64,000 bases of DNA from Rhodobacteraceae bacterium 63075 (GTDB taxonomy: Bacteria; Pseudomonadota; Alphaproteobacteria; Rhodobacterales; Rhodobacteraceae): the NCBI GenBank assembly GCA_003417655.1, contig QVMW01000007.1:62001-126000 (forward strand), read 5' to 3'. This document shows, in pieces, positions 1-7,036 of the stretch; position 1 is the stretch's first letter; each line of letters opens with the position of its first letter. Under the pieces are notes generated by a model that was not told the DNA's origin, ran no database searches, and worked only from the letters and a program-made list of their open reading frames with translations. Made by a program: the position numbers and the translations under genes.

Positions 1-1
1 A

Positions 2-163
2 ACGTCTGGCCAAGAGACATGGGGGCTTGCCCACTGGTTCTATCTAATGCTTGTTACCATCGGCCTTGGCGGCACCCTTATTGTCCAAAGGTTCCTGCGC
101 ATTCTTATGAAACATACCCGCAAAGAACTCTCGATCTTTGATCGGCACGAAATGAAGATATAG
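2..163 (+). CDS. C-terminal fragment of an unidentified membrane protein
   Basis: An open frame enters from outside the window and ends at TAG 161-163, giving 53 residues. The first half is hydrophobic (HWFYLMLVTIGLGG) and looks like one membrane segment. It is followed by a basic cytoplasmic-looking tail (RILMKHTRKEL). The methyltransferase gene starts 18 bp downstream on the same strand, so the two may be co-transcribed. The family is not recognised, and the missing N-terminal part prevents a call. Confidence 0.4.
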   Translation, partial: TSGQETWGLAHWFYLMLVTIGLGGTLIVQRFLRILMKHTRKELSIFDRHEMKI

Positions 164-181
164 TTCTGACGGAGCAACAAA

Positions 182-772
182 TTGTCTAACTTTTATGATG
201 ACAATGCCTCTAACTTCATATCGACCACACGCGATCTTGATATGTCAGCGGCGCGTGGGCGATTTCTGCAAGTTGTGCCGCCGCGACATAACGGCCCTGC
301 ACGCATTCTCGATGCGGGGTCAGGATCAGGACGTGACGCGCTAGCCTTTCGCATTTTGGGTTACGATGTAGAAGCTTTCGACTCCTCGCGAACTATGGCA
401 GCCGCTACGCAAGAACTCGCGGCGGTACCGACCAAGCTGATGCGTTTCGAAGATTTTTCGTGGGATCATTCGTTCGAGGGAATCTGGGCCTGCGCTTCTC
501 TGCTGCATGTTGCAGAGGAGAACTTGCCAGACGTCATCGATCGGCTGGCCGCCCATCTCGTCCCTGGCGGCGTGCTCTATATGTCGTTCAAGTGCGGCAA
601 AGGCGAGCGAGTGAAGGATGGTCGACGCTTTACCGACATGACTGAGGAACGTCTAAGGTCTCTCCTGGCCGAATGCGCCGTATTCGGCCAATCGGACTTT
701 TGGGAAAGCCGGGACTGCCGCCCTGAACGCGCATCGGAACAGTGGGTGAATTCCGTGGTGAAGAAGACGTGA
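182..772 (+). CDS. Class I SAM-dependent methyltransferase (TehB/YcgJ-like)
   Basis: This 196-residue protein has the SAM-binding motif ILDAGSGSGRDALAF near residues 42-56, a motif II-like acid (VEAFDSS), and ACASLLHV and PGGVLYMSF further on. This is a compact Rossmann methyltransferase without a separate target-recognition domain, so the substrate (small molecule, RNA or protein) cannot be read from sequence. The start is TTG at 182, supported by GGAG at 171-174 and by family-typical residues (FYDDNA) directly after it. Its TGA overlaps the GTG of the helicase gene (GTGA, 769-772), which implies translational coupling and a joint role. Confidence 0.8.
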   Translation: MSNFYDDNASNFISTTRDLDMSAARGRFLQVVPPRHNGPARILDAGSGSGRDALAFRILGYDVEAFDSSRTMAAATQELAAVPTKLMRFEDFSWDHSFEGIWACASLLHVAEENLPDVIDRLAAHLVPGGVLYMSFKCGKGERVKDGRRFTDMTEERLRSLLAECAVFGQSDFWESRDCRPERASEQWVNSVVKKT

Positions 773-3700
773 CGGCTGGATCGAATGTGCCTGAGGGATC
801 GGGCGACCATCCCTGCGTTGTCTGCGCTGCCGCCGCCAGTGACATTGTGGAATGCGACGCGCAGGTCATCCTGGTCCGCCAGGGTGCTGGTCTTGCGCTC
901 GCCCCCCGCCGTCACGTTGCGCGTTGGCGGGAACTGTCCGCCGCAGAGCAAGCCACGCTGGCTGCAAGGATTGGACCGGTGCAAGCTCTTCTCGAGACGG
1001 CGAACGTGGCAGCACGCGTGACGTTGGTTGAGACTGGCGACCATGTCCATCTGCGCCTCGATCCGCCATTGGCGGCACCCGGCTCCTTGCTGGGAATGCC
1101 CCATGACCGCCCCCTGATCTCGGGCGGCGAGGATGCATTGCACGCCCATCTGCGCCCACTGATCGACCAGGCGCACGCTGTCGATCTGTCGGTTTCATTT
1201 CTGATGACCTCGGGCGTACGGGTGATCCTGCCGCATCTGCGCGACCTGCTGGACCGCGGTGGGCAGTTGCGGCTGCTGACTGGCGACTACCTGGGTGTAA
1301 CGGAACCGGCGGCCTTGCGGCTCATAGCAGATCTTGAGGGCGAGCTTCGGCTGCATGTGTTTCAGGCAGCGCAGATCCCTTTCCACCCCAAGGCCTGGAT
1401 GTTCACCTTTGCCGGTGACGGCGGGGCGCTGATCGTCGGGTCGTCGAATCTGTCCCGCTCGGCGCTGACCGAGGGCATCGAGTGGAACTTGCGCCACGTT
1501 GACCCGGTCGATCCCGCCCCGTTGCTGGCCGCGCGGGCGGCCTTCGAGTCGCTGCTGATAAGGCCCGAGGTTACCGAACTGACCCCAGCCTGGATCGACG
1601 CCTATGAGGATCGCCGCATCGTGCCCCAGCCCACGATCACCGGTGCACCAGTAGAGGCCCCGGAAACGGAGCCCACCCCGCACGAGGTTCAGGCCGAAGC
1701 GCTGACGGCGCTACGAGCGACCCGAGCAAAGGGCTATGGCGCGGGGCTGGTGGTGCTAGCTACGGGGCTGGGCAAGACTTTCCTCGCTGCCTTCGACAGC
1801 GCGACTGCCGCCCGTGTCCTCTTCGTGGCGCACCGCGAAGAAATTCTGACCCAAGCCATGGTTGCCTTTCGTGCGGTCCGGCCTCGCGCCCGTCTTGGCC
1901 GCTATAGCGGCGAGGAGAAGGACCCCGAGGCAGATATCGTCTTCGCCTCGGTCCAGACACTTGCACGCAACTCGCATCTGACCCGTTTCGACCCGCGCGC
2001 CTTCGACTACATCGTCATCGACGAATTCCACCACGCCGCCGCCGCCACCTATCGGCGTATCATCGACCATTTCCAGCCCGGCTTCCTGCTGGGCCTGACC
2101 GCCACACCCGACCGCAGCGATGGTGGTGACCTGTTGGGGCTGTGCGAGGAAAACCTGGTCTACGAATGCGATCTCTGGTCGGGGATCGACCGGGGGCTTC
2201 TGGCCCCCTTCCACTACTTCGGCGTGCCCGACCCGGTCGAGTATTCACAGATACCCTGGCGTAGTGGGCGATTCGACGAGGCTGCCCTGACAGAAGCCGT
2301 CGCCACCCAGGCCCGCGCCGAGAACGCCCTCGAACAGCTTGCGAAGCGCGGTGGCAAGAAGACCATCGGCTTCTGTGTCTCCCGCCGCCATGCCGATTTC
2401 ATGGCCGACTTCGCGCAAGCGCGCGGTCTGCGTGCCGTGGCGGTCCATTCGGGGGACACTTCGGCCCCTCGGGCCAGCGCACTTAAAGCGCTGGAGGATG
2501 GCGATCTCGACATCGTCTTTGCCGTCGACATGTTCAACGAGGGGGTCGACGTGCCTTCGATCGACACGGTGTTGATGCTGCGCCCCACCGAAAGCCCGGT
2601 GATCTGGTTGCAGCAACTGGGTCGCGGTCTGCGGCGGTCGGCGGAAAAGACGCATCTGGCGGTGATCGACTATATCGGTAACCACCGGATTTTCCTGACG
2701 AAGTTCCGCACGCTTCTCAAGCTGGGCGCGGGCGACGGTGCGCTGCGGCTCGCGCTGGAGCGGCTCAACGACAAGCTGATCCAGTTTCCCGTGGGCTGCG
2801 AGGTGACCTATGACCTGCAGGCACTCGACATCCTGCGGTCCCTGATCCGCCAGCCGCGCGATGGCGAGGAACTTGCCGCCTTCTACCGCGATTTCCGCGA
2901 GCGTCACGGCACACGGCCCACAGCCTCCGAGGTGCAGCATGCGGGCTTCAACCCTGGGCGCACGGGGCATGAAGGATGGCTCGGGTTCGTTGCAGATATG
3001 CGCGACCTGTCTGATACACAGCGCGCGACCTGGACCGCTCATCGCACGCTTTTGGACGAGATCGAGACGACGCGGATGACCCGTAGCTACAAGATGCTGG
3101 TCCTGCGCGCGATGATTGAGGGGAATGCCTTCCCGGGCCAGATCGCCCTGACCGAGCTGGTGGAGCGCGTTGCCAGGCTGGCGCGTCGTAATCCACAGAT
3201 CAAGGCGGACCTAAGCGTCGATCCGGATGACACCCCACGCTTGCGCGCTGTCCTGATGCAGCAACCGCTCAAGATCCTGGCAGAGACGGATTGGTTCCAG
3301 TTGGGGCCAGGCACCTTCCAGACCACATTTGCCGAAGCTCAGAACCCCGCTCTAGCCCCGCTTGCTTCGGAACTCGTGGATTGGCGGTTGCTACGGTATC
3401 TTCAGGCGCGGGATGTAGTTTATGACATGCCCGAGGGCACCAGCCTGGCGGAAGCCGCCGAAGATGCCGCCCCCGCACCGGTCGCCCCCACCCAGAGCCT
3501 GACCCTCTGGCAGGAATACCAGCGCGATCAGATCGCGCCGCATTTCGGGGCGGTGTTCAATACTGGCTCATGGAACGCCGGTATTGTGGTGCTCAAGGGC
3601 GTACGGGCGATGATCCTACTCGTGACAATGGACAAGGGGAGCATGTCCCTTGGAGGCCACTATGCCGACCAGTTCGCAAGCCCAACGCGCTTTGTCTGGC

Positions 3701-3945
3701 AGGCCCAGACCAGCACCCGCCGCAACGGCCTGCGCGGCCGCATCATCTCTGGCGCGGAAGCCGGCTGGACGGTTCACTTGTTCCTGCGCAAATCGAAACT
3801 GCGCGATGGCCGCGCGGCACCTTTCCGTTATGCTGGCCCGGTGGAGTTCGCCGGATGGGAGGGCGAGGCACCGATCACGGTGCAATGGGATATTCCTGAG
3901 CCCGTGCCGGAGCAGTTGCGAGAGCTCTATGGGGTGAACGAGTGA
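769..3945 (+). CDS. HIT-like / PLD nuclease / SF2 helicase / DUF3427 fusion protein
   Basis: The protein has 1058 residues from GTG 769, chosen because it overlaps the upstream stop as GTGA; GTG 742 is an in-frame alternative. Domains in order: a HIT-like region (CVVC near residue 17, HVHLR at 92-96, so the last triad histidine is replaced); a phospholipase-D-like nuclease with one HKD-type motif (FHPKAWMF at 205, GSSN at 224); SF2 helicase lobe 1 (Walker A ATGLGKT at 331-337, DEFH box at 418-421, GLTATPDR); lobe 2 with motif VI QQLGRGLRRS at 615; then a long C-terminal region of DUF3427 type. One HKD motif suggests the nuclease works as a dimer. Such fusions are associated with DNA processing or phage defence. 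The methyltransferase coupling and the mobile context favour defence, but that role is inferred. Confidence 0.8.
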   Translation: MTAGSNVPEGSGDHPCVVCAAAASDIVECDAQVILVRQGAGLALAPRRHVARWRELSAAEQATLAARIGPVQALLETANVAARVTLVETGDHVHLRLDPPLAAPGSLLGMPHDRPLISGGEDALHAHLRPLIDQAHAVDLSVSFLMTSGVRVILPHLRDLLDRGGQLRLLTGDYLGVTEPAALRLIADLEGELRLHVFQAAQIPFHPKAWMFTFAGDGGALIVGSSNLSRSALTEGIEWNLRHVDPVDPAPLLAARAAFESLLIRPEVTELTPAWIDAYEDRRIVPQPTITGAPVEAPETEPTPHEVQAEALTALRATRAKGYGAGLVVLATGLGKTFLAAFDSATAARVLFVAHREEILTQAMVAFRAVRPRARLGRYSGEEKDPEADIVFASVQTLARNSHLTRFDPRAFDYIVIDEFHHAAAATYRRIIDHFQPGFLLGLTATPDRSDGGDLLGLCEENLVYECDLWSGIDRGLLAPFHYFGVPDPVEYSQIPWRSGRFDEAALTEAVATQARAENALEQLAKRGGKKTIGFCVSRRHADFMADFAQARGLRAVAVHSGDTSAPRASALKALEDGDLDIVFAVDMFNEGVDVPSIDTVLMLRPTESPVIWLQQLGRGLRRSAEKTHLAVIDYIGNHRIFLTKFRTLLKLGAGDGALRLALERLNDKLIQFPVGCEVTYDLQALDILRSLIRQPRDGEELAAFYRDFRERHGTRPTASEVQHAGFNPGRTGHEGWLGFVADMRDLSDTQRATWTAHRTLLDEIETTRMTRSYKMLVLRAMIEGNAFPGQIALTELVERVARLARRNPQIKADLSVDPDDTPRLRAVLMQQPLKILAETDWFQLGPGTFQTTFAEAQNPALAPLASELVDWRLLRYLQARDVVYDMPEGTSLAEAAEDAAPAPVAPTQSLTLWQEYQRDQIAPHFGAVFNTGSWNAGIVVLKGVRAMILLVTMDKGSMSLGGHYADQFASPTRFVWQAQTSTRRNGLRGRIISGAEAGWTVHLFLRKSKLRDGRAAPFRYAGPVEFAGWEGEAPITVQWDIPEPVPEQLRELYGVNE

Positions 3946-4022
3946 TCGGGGGAATGGCCCGTCGGACGTTGTTGTTCTACCATTGTGCCTTGATTGAGCA
4001 AAAGCGTTTGGCAGCACATAAA

Positions 4023-4038
4023 GTTGTCGATTGACAAC
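4023..4038. promoter_or_regulatory. Palindromic operator candidate upstream of the toxin-like gene
   Basis: A perfect inverted repeat (GTTGTC, GATT spacer, GACAAC) lies 21 bp before the ATG at 4060. A TTGACA hexamer at 4031-4036 overlaps its right arm. The HTH protein encoded by the second gene is the obvious candidate ligand, as in autoregulated toxin-antitoxin operons. No convincing -10 hexamer was placed, so operator function is inferred from symmetry and position. Confidence 0.45.
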
Positions 4039-4059
4039 ATAAACAGAAGAGCCTAAATA

Positions 4060-4338
4060 ATGTCCCGTAAAGCGCACAAGTCCAAGGAAATCGAAGCGGT
4101 CTTGCGTGAGCTCGAGGCATTGGGTTGGACTGTTACCACACGCTCCGGGCGCGGGCATGCATGGGGGCTGATCCGCTGCCCTAACAACGATCCGGACTGC
4201 CGGTGCGGCGAGTTTTGTCAGATGGGGGTCTGGTCGACGCCACGGAATCCGGGACGGTTCGCCCGTCAACTGAGAAACAGGGCGCTTGGCTGCACAAAAC
4301 TTGGCAATGCCGATGAGGGCCCTCAAGAGGATGAATGA
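4060..4338 (+). CDS. HicA-like toxin candidate
   Basis: This small basic protein of 92 residues starts with a helix plus strand pattern (EIEAVLRELEALGWTV) followed by TRSGRGHAWG. That layout matches HicA-family mRNA interferases, whose catalytic histidine sits in a G-x-H context after the first strands. The second half has a cysteine cluster (CPNNDPDCRCGEFC) not found in classical HicA, so the family call is remote. Its stop lies 1 bp before the ATG of the HTH gene, a typical toxin-antitoxin arrangement. The order is toxin first, as in hicAB. Confidence 0.5.
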   Translation: MSRKAHKSKEIEAVLRELEALGWTVTTRSGRGHAWGLIRCPNNDPDCRCGEFCQMGVWSTPRNPGRFARQLRNRALGCTKLGNADEGPQEDE

Positions 4339-4339
4339 C

Positions 4340-4933
4340 ATGGCAGAAATCGAATTCGAACTGATCTTCGCCCTCCCCGAAGGCGATCACGATGCATTCG
4401 ACCTGATGGACGCCGTCTTCGAGGTAGGGTTCGAGGACGCCATCGTTGGCACTGGCGTGCCTGGCATGATCGGGATCGCGCTGGAAGCAGCCAGTGACCA
4501 TGCCGAGGACGCCATTCTCGACGCCGCTCGGGCGATCCAGAAGCAGCTTCCTGCGGGCTCGGTTCTTCGGGAAGTGCGGCCTGATCTCGTCAGCTTGGCC
4601 GACGTGGCCAAGCGGTTGGAAGTCACGCGCCAATCCCTGCAGAAGCGCAAAATGCCCCCAGCAAGCCAGGGCGGGTTGTTCCGGATGGAAGAAGTCGCCC
4701 TGGTGATCATGGACGCAGCGGAAGGCAAAGGCGCTGGAGCGCGCAAAGGGCGCTTCGCGGTCGGCAAAGCGGGAAAGTGGCTGAGTGCGGGTAAACCGGC
4801 GCGGCGCGTGAACGCGGGCCTTGCCGTCGGCGCGATTGACGGGGCGACGCTTGAAGTGCGCGAGGACGCCAAGCAATTCATCTACGCGGACAAACTGGAA
4901 ACAGACGTTCAGAGTAGCGCTGGAGCAGCCTGA
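4340..4933 (+). CDS. HTH DNA-binding protein, candidate antitoxin
   Basis: The product is 197 residues from ATG 4340, chosen for AGAGG at 4326-4330; ATG 4331 is in frame too. Residues 1-75 look like an alpha/beta ligand or dimer domain (IEFELIFALPEG). A helix-turn-helix follows near 84-105 (VSLADVAKRLEVTRQSLQK), then a low-complexity Ala/Gly/Lys tail. It is not a HicB family protein by eye. As partner of the HicA-like gene it probably neutralises that protein and represses the operon through the palindrome at 4023. The 94 bp after it hold no clear gene, only a weak hairpin (TGCCAA/TTGGCA) near 5002-5021. Confidence 0.55.
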   Translation: MAEIEFELIFALPEGDHDAFDLMDAVFEVGFEDAIVGTGVPGMIGIALEAASDHAEDAILDAARAIQKQLPAGSVLREVRPDLVSLADVAKRLEVTRQSLQKRKMPPASQGGLFRMEEVALVIMDAAEGKGAGARKGRFAVGKAGKWLSAGKPARRVNAGLAVGAIDGATLEVREDAKQFIYADKLETDVQSSAGAA

Positions 4934-5027
4934 GCTTCAAAAACGCTCTTGTCGTACGAAGGGCGGTTGCCACGCCATAGCATGGTAGTTTGTGCACTTT
5001 TGCCAACCGACGGCTTGGCACTCAACC

Positions 5028-6584
5028 TCAATGCGTCAGCCCCCGGTCCATGTCGCGTTCCCGCGCCTCTAGCTCTGTCTCAGCCTCTTTTCGGCGTCCT
5101 TCGCTAAGGTCAAGCTCTCGTTCAACTTCGCGTCCAGCGCGTTGTAGCTCGCCTCTTCGCTCAGCAAGCCACGCAACGCCTGCATTGACGCGATCTGCGA
5201 GCGTATGAGCAACGTCGCGCAACCCGCGATACCATCCAATTGGGCTTGCAGCCTCTTCGTCGAGCGTGCTTCCAAGCCGCTCAATTCCTGCGCTGAGGTT
5301 TCGCAAGCCGTCACCAACCGCTCGACGCAGGCGAGCAAGTCGCGTTCCAAGGCTGTCAGGGGCGTCGTCATCTAGTCCTCCATTATTCTGATGCAGGTGA
5401 CGGTCTTGCCGCCCATCGAACAGGTCCTGAGCCGCGTCTTGTCCGGGTCCAGGATCAACCATCTCCCCTCGGGCCGCTCGATCCGTGTCAGGCCCAGTTC
5501 CGTCGCCTCCGAGCGCGTCAGAAACACGGTCCAGAACCAGCTCGCGGCCATCATCGAGGCGATCCAAACCGTGATCAGCCCCACGATCACCCAGGGTGAA
5601 ATCGTGAGCCAGCGCCGGATCGTCTCGCTCCGCCTCTGCAGCTCGCTCTTGCTGTCGTTCAGGAAGAACCGAATATCGGTCTCGATGGTATGCAGCGCGC
5701 TTGTCGCAATACTGCTGAAATCGCTCCTGAAGCTCTCCAGTTGGGAATCCATCAAGGCGACGTGATCCTTCCTGATGGTGTCCAGCTCGGCGTTCAGTTT
5801 CTCGCTCAGCCGGGTCGGCTTGCCAGTCTTCATGGAAAATCTCTCCTTTCAAGCGCCAGCGTTCGCCGGTCTCGGGGTCCTGGGCGGTCAGGTAGGCCTT
5901 GCCAACGCGGGGCAGCTCGAAGCCCGCATCGGCAAGGGCATCGACCATGCTGGCACGGTCGGTGATCAGGCCGACGCTGACCTGATCGAGGATCCAAGCA
6001 TGCAGCTCGTCCCGGCCATGGGCGCGGGTCGGGGCCTCGATGGTGTCGCGCACCTCTTGGGCGCGCTCCAGCTCCATCGGGTCGGCCCAGCCGTGGCGCT
6101 GGTTCATCAGATCACGAAGGCTGTCAAAGGCGTCCTGATAGCCCGGCGGCGCGATGTTCAGGCTTTTACCGGTGGTCAGCTCAAGGCGCGGGGTGCAGAA
6201 ATGCAGCTCAACGCGGTCCTCGTGGCTGTGACGGACCCAGAGCATGTCGTATTGCTCGCCGTCCAGCCCGGCAAAGGCCAGCTGCTCGAAGGCGTCCATG
6301 ACCTCGGCCTGCTGCGCCTCGCTGGGGGCGTCCTCGGCGGCGAAGCCGATCACGCCTGCGCGGTAGGTCCATTGGTGGCGGCTGGCGTCGATCAGCGCCT
6401 CGGTGCGGCTTGGATCGCCGCGCAGCACCTCGGGCAACGGATCGCGCGTTACGGTCAGGGGCTGGCCATCGGCATCGCGGATCAGGTCGCGATTGGCGTC
6501 ATAGGCCAGCACGCGCTCGGCAACCAAATAGCCGACCGGGCCTGCGCCCGCGCCCTTGCCGTTGGGAAAGAACTTGATCAGCAT
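5028..6584 (-). CDS. mobA: MobA/MbeA-type relaxase
   Basis: The 518-residue relaxase nicks oriT and pilots single-stranded DNA during conjugal mobilization. The N-terminal half is the relaxase domain, with the histidine region WVRHSHEDRVELHF near residue 118 replacing the usual H-x-H-x-H metal site, followed by TPRLELTTGKSLN. The C-terminal half is charged and coiled-coil-like (ERERDMDRG type). The start at 6584 has GGAGGAGG at 6592-6599 and overlaps the end of mobC by 7 bp. Two further genes with their own ribosome sites lie inside its 3' half in another frame, as mbeB and mbeD do inside ColE1 mbeA. No conjugation (T4SS) genes are in the window, so the element would need a helper. Confidence 0.8.
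   Translation of the reverse strand: MLIKFFPNGKGAGAGPVGYLVAERVLAYDANRDLIRDADGQPLTVTRDPLPEVLRGDPSRTEALIDASRHQWTYRAGVIGFAAEDAPSEAQQAEVMDAFEQLAFAGLDGEQYDMLWVRHSHEDRVELHFCTPRLELTTGKSLNIAPPGYQDAFDSLRDLMNQRHGWADPMELERAQEVRDTIEAPTRAHGRDELHAWILDQVSVGLITDRASMVDALADAGFELPRVGKAYLTAQDPETGERWRLKGEIFHEDWQADPAERETERRAGHHQEGSRRLDGFPTGELQERFQQYCDKRAAYHRDRYSVLPERQQERAAEAERDDPALAHDFTLGDRGADHGLDRLDDGRELVLDRVSDALGGDGTGPDTDRAARGEMVDPGPGQDAAQDLFDGRQDRHLHQNNGGLDDDAPDSLGTRLARLRRAVGDGLRNLSAGIERLGSTLDEEAASPIGWYRGLRDVAHTLADRVNAGVAWLAERRGELQRAGREVERELDLSEGRRKEAETELEARERDMDRGLTH
5069..5371 (-). CDS. MobD/MbeD-like mobilization protein nested in mobA
   Basis: This 100-residue protein starts at ATG 5371, 5 nt after GGAGGA (5376-5381) and immediately after the mobB-like stop. 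The N-terminus LTALERDLLACVERL resembles the leucine-rich coiled-coil start of MbeD/MobD proteins; the whole chain is helical with heptad-like leucines. It overlaps mobA entirely in another frame. The molecular role of MbeD homologues is poorly defined. The ribosome site and position make real translation likely. Confidence 0.6.
   Translation of the reverse strand: MTTPLTALERDLLACVERLVTACETSAQELSGLEARSTKRLQAQLDGIAGCATLLIRSQIASMQALRGLLSEEASYNALDAKLNESLTLAKDAEKRLRQS
5372..5833 (-). CDS. MobB/MbeB-like mobilization protein nested in mobA
   Basis: This 153-residue frame lies wholly within mobA on the same strand but in another reading frame. A good ribosome site (GGAGAG, 5841-5846) sits 7 nt before ATG 5833. 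The N-terminal 80 residues are helical and charged (LNAELDTIRKDHVALMDSQ). A strong membrane segment follows (SPWVIVGLITVWIASMM), then a short soluble tail with two cysteines. Position, helical head and membrane anchor match MbeB/MobB proteins that stabilise the relaxosome at the transport pore. The downstream nested gene starts directly after its TAG. Confidence 0.65.
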   Translation of the reverse strand: MKTGKPTRLSEKLNAELDTIRKDHVALMDSQLESFRSDFSSIATSALHTIETDIRFFLNDSKSELQRRSETIRRWLTISPWVIVGLITVWIASMMAASWFWTVFLTRSEATELGLTRIERPEGRWLILDPDKTRLRTCSMGGKTVTCIRIMED

Positions 6585-7036
6585 CGCCGCGCCTCCTCCA
6601 GGAGCTGAGAAAGCTGGCGTTCGATCACCACAAGCCGGCGGGCGACGGTCAGCGTGTCGAGGTCGGTGCGGCCCACCAGCATCGCGCGGTTCAGCCAGCG
6701 CGCGATCTGGTTGAGGTTGCCGCCGATGCGCCCGACCGCCAGCACCAGCGCCGGATCGACGCGCGGCACCGGCTTGCGTCGGCGCGCCTCGGTCAGGCCA
6801 AGCGCCTCGCGCAGGAGGGTCGCGGCAGGCACACCAGCAGCCTCGGCCTTGGCGCGCAGCTCGGCTTTTTCAGCTACTGTGCAACGGAAGACGAAGGTCT
6901 CCGTCAGCGGCTCTTTGGCGTGGGCTTTGCCCGCGCCGGTGGGGTTCGAAGGGGAGGCTTGCCGCCCCTCGCAAGGTCCCGTGTCAGCAGCGCCAGCGTA
7001 TGACATGGGTCGCCTTGCTGTTTGCTCAGATCGCAT
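6578..7036 (-). CDS. mobC: MobC/MbeC-type relaxosome accessory protein
   Basis: The 152-residue protein has an unstructured N-terminus, then the conserved MobC core: TFVFRCTVAEKAELRAKAE near 48, a ribbon-helix-helix-like DNA-binding stretch, and IGGNLNQIARWLNR near 112, which is the family signature. MobC proteins open oriT DNA and help place the relaxase. It overlaps the upstream HTH gene by 11 bp and mobA by 7 bp, so rep-mobC-mobA form one operon. An internal ATG near 7006 could also be the start. No known oriT nick sequence was recognised nearby. Confidence 0.8.
   Translation of the reverse strand: MRSEQTARRPMSYAGAADTGPCEGRQASPSNPTGAGKAHAKEPLTETFVFRCTVAEKAELRAKAEAAGVPAATLLREALGLTEARRRKPVPRVDPALVLAVGRIGGNLNQIARWLNRAMLVGRTDLDTLTVARRLVVIERQLSQLLEEARRC

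Noticed and set aside
5002-5021. Terminator after the mob operon
   Set aside because: The TGCCAA/TTGGCA stem is only 6 bp with an 8-nt loop and no run of T on the mob strand.
4934-5027. oriT nick site next to mobA
   Set aside because: A small inverted repeat (CCAT/ATGG) is present, but no known nick-region consensus was recognised, so no call is made.
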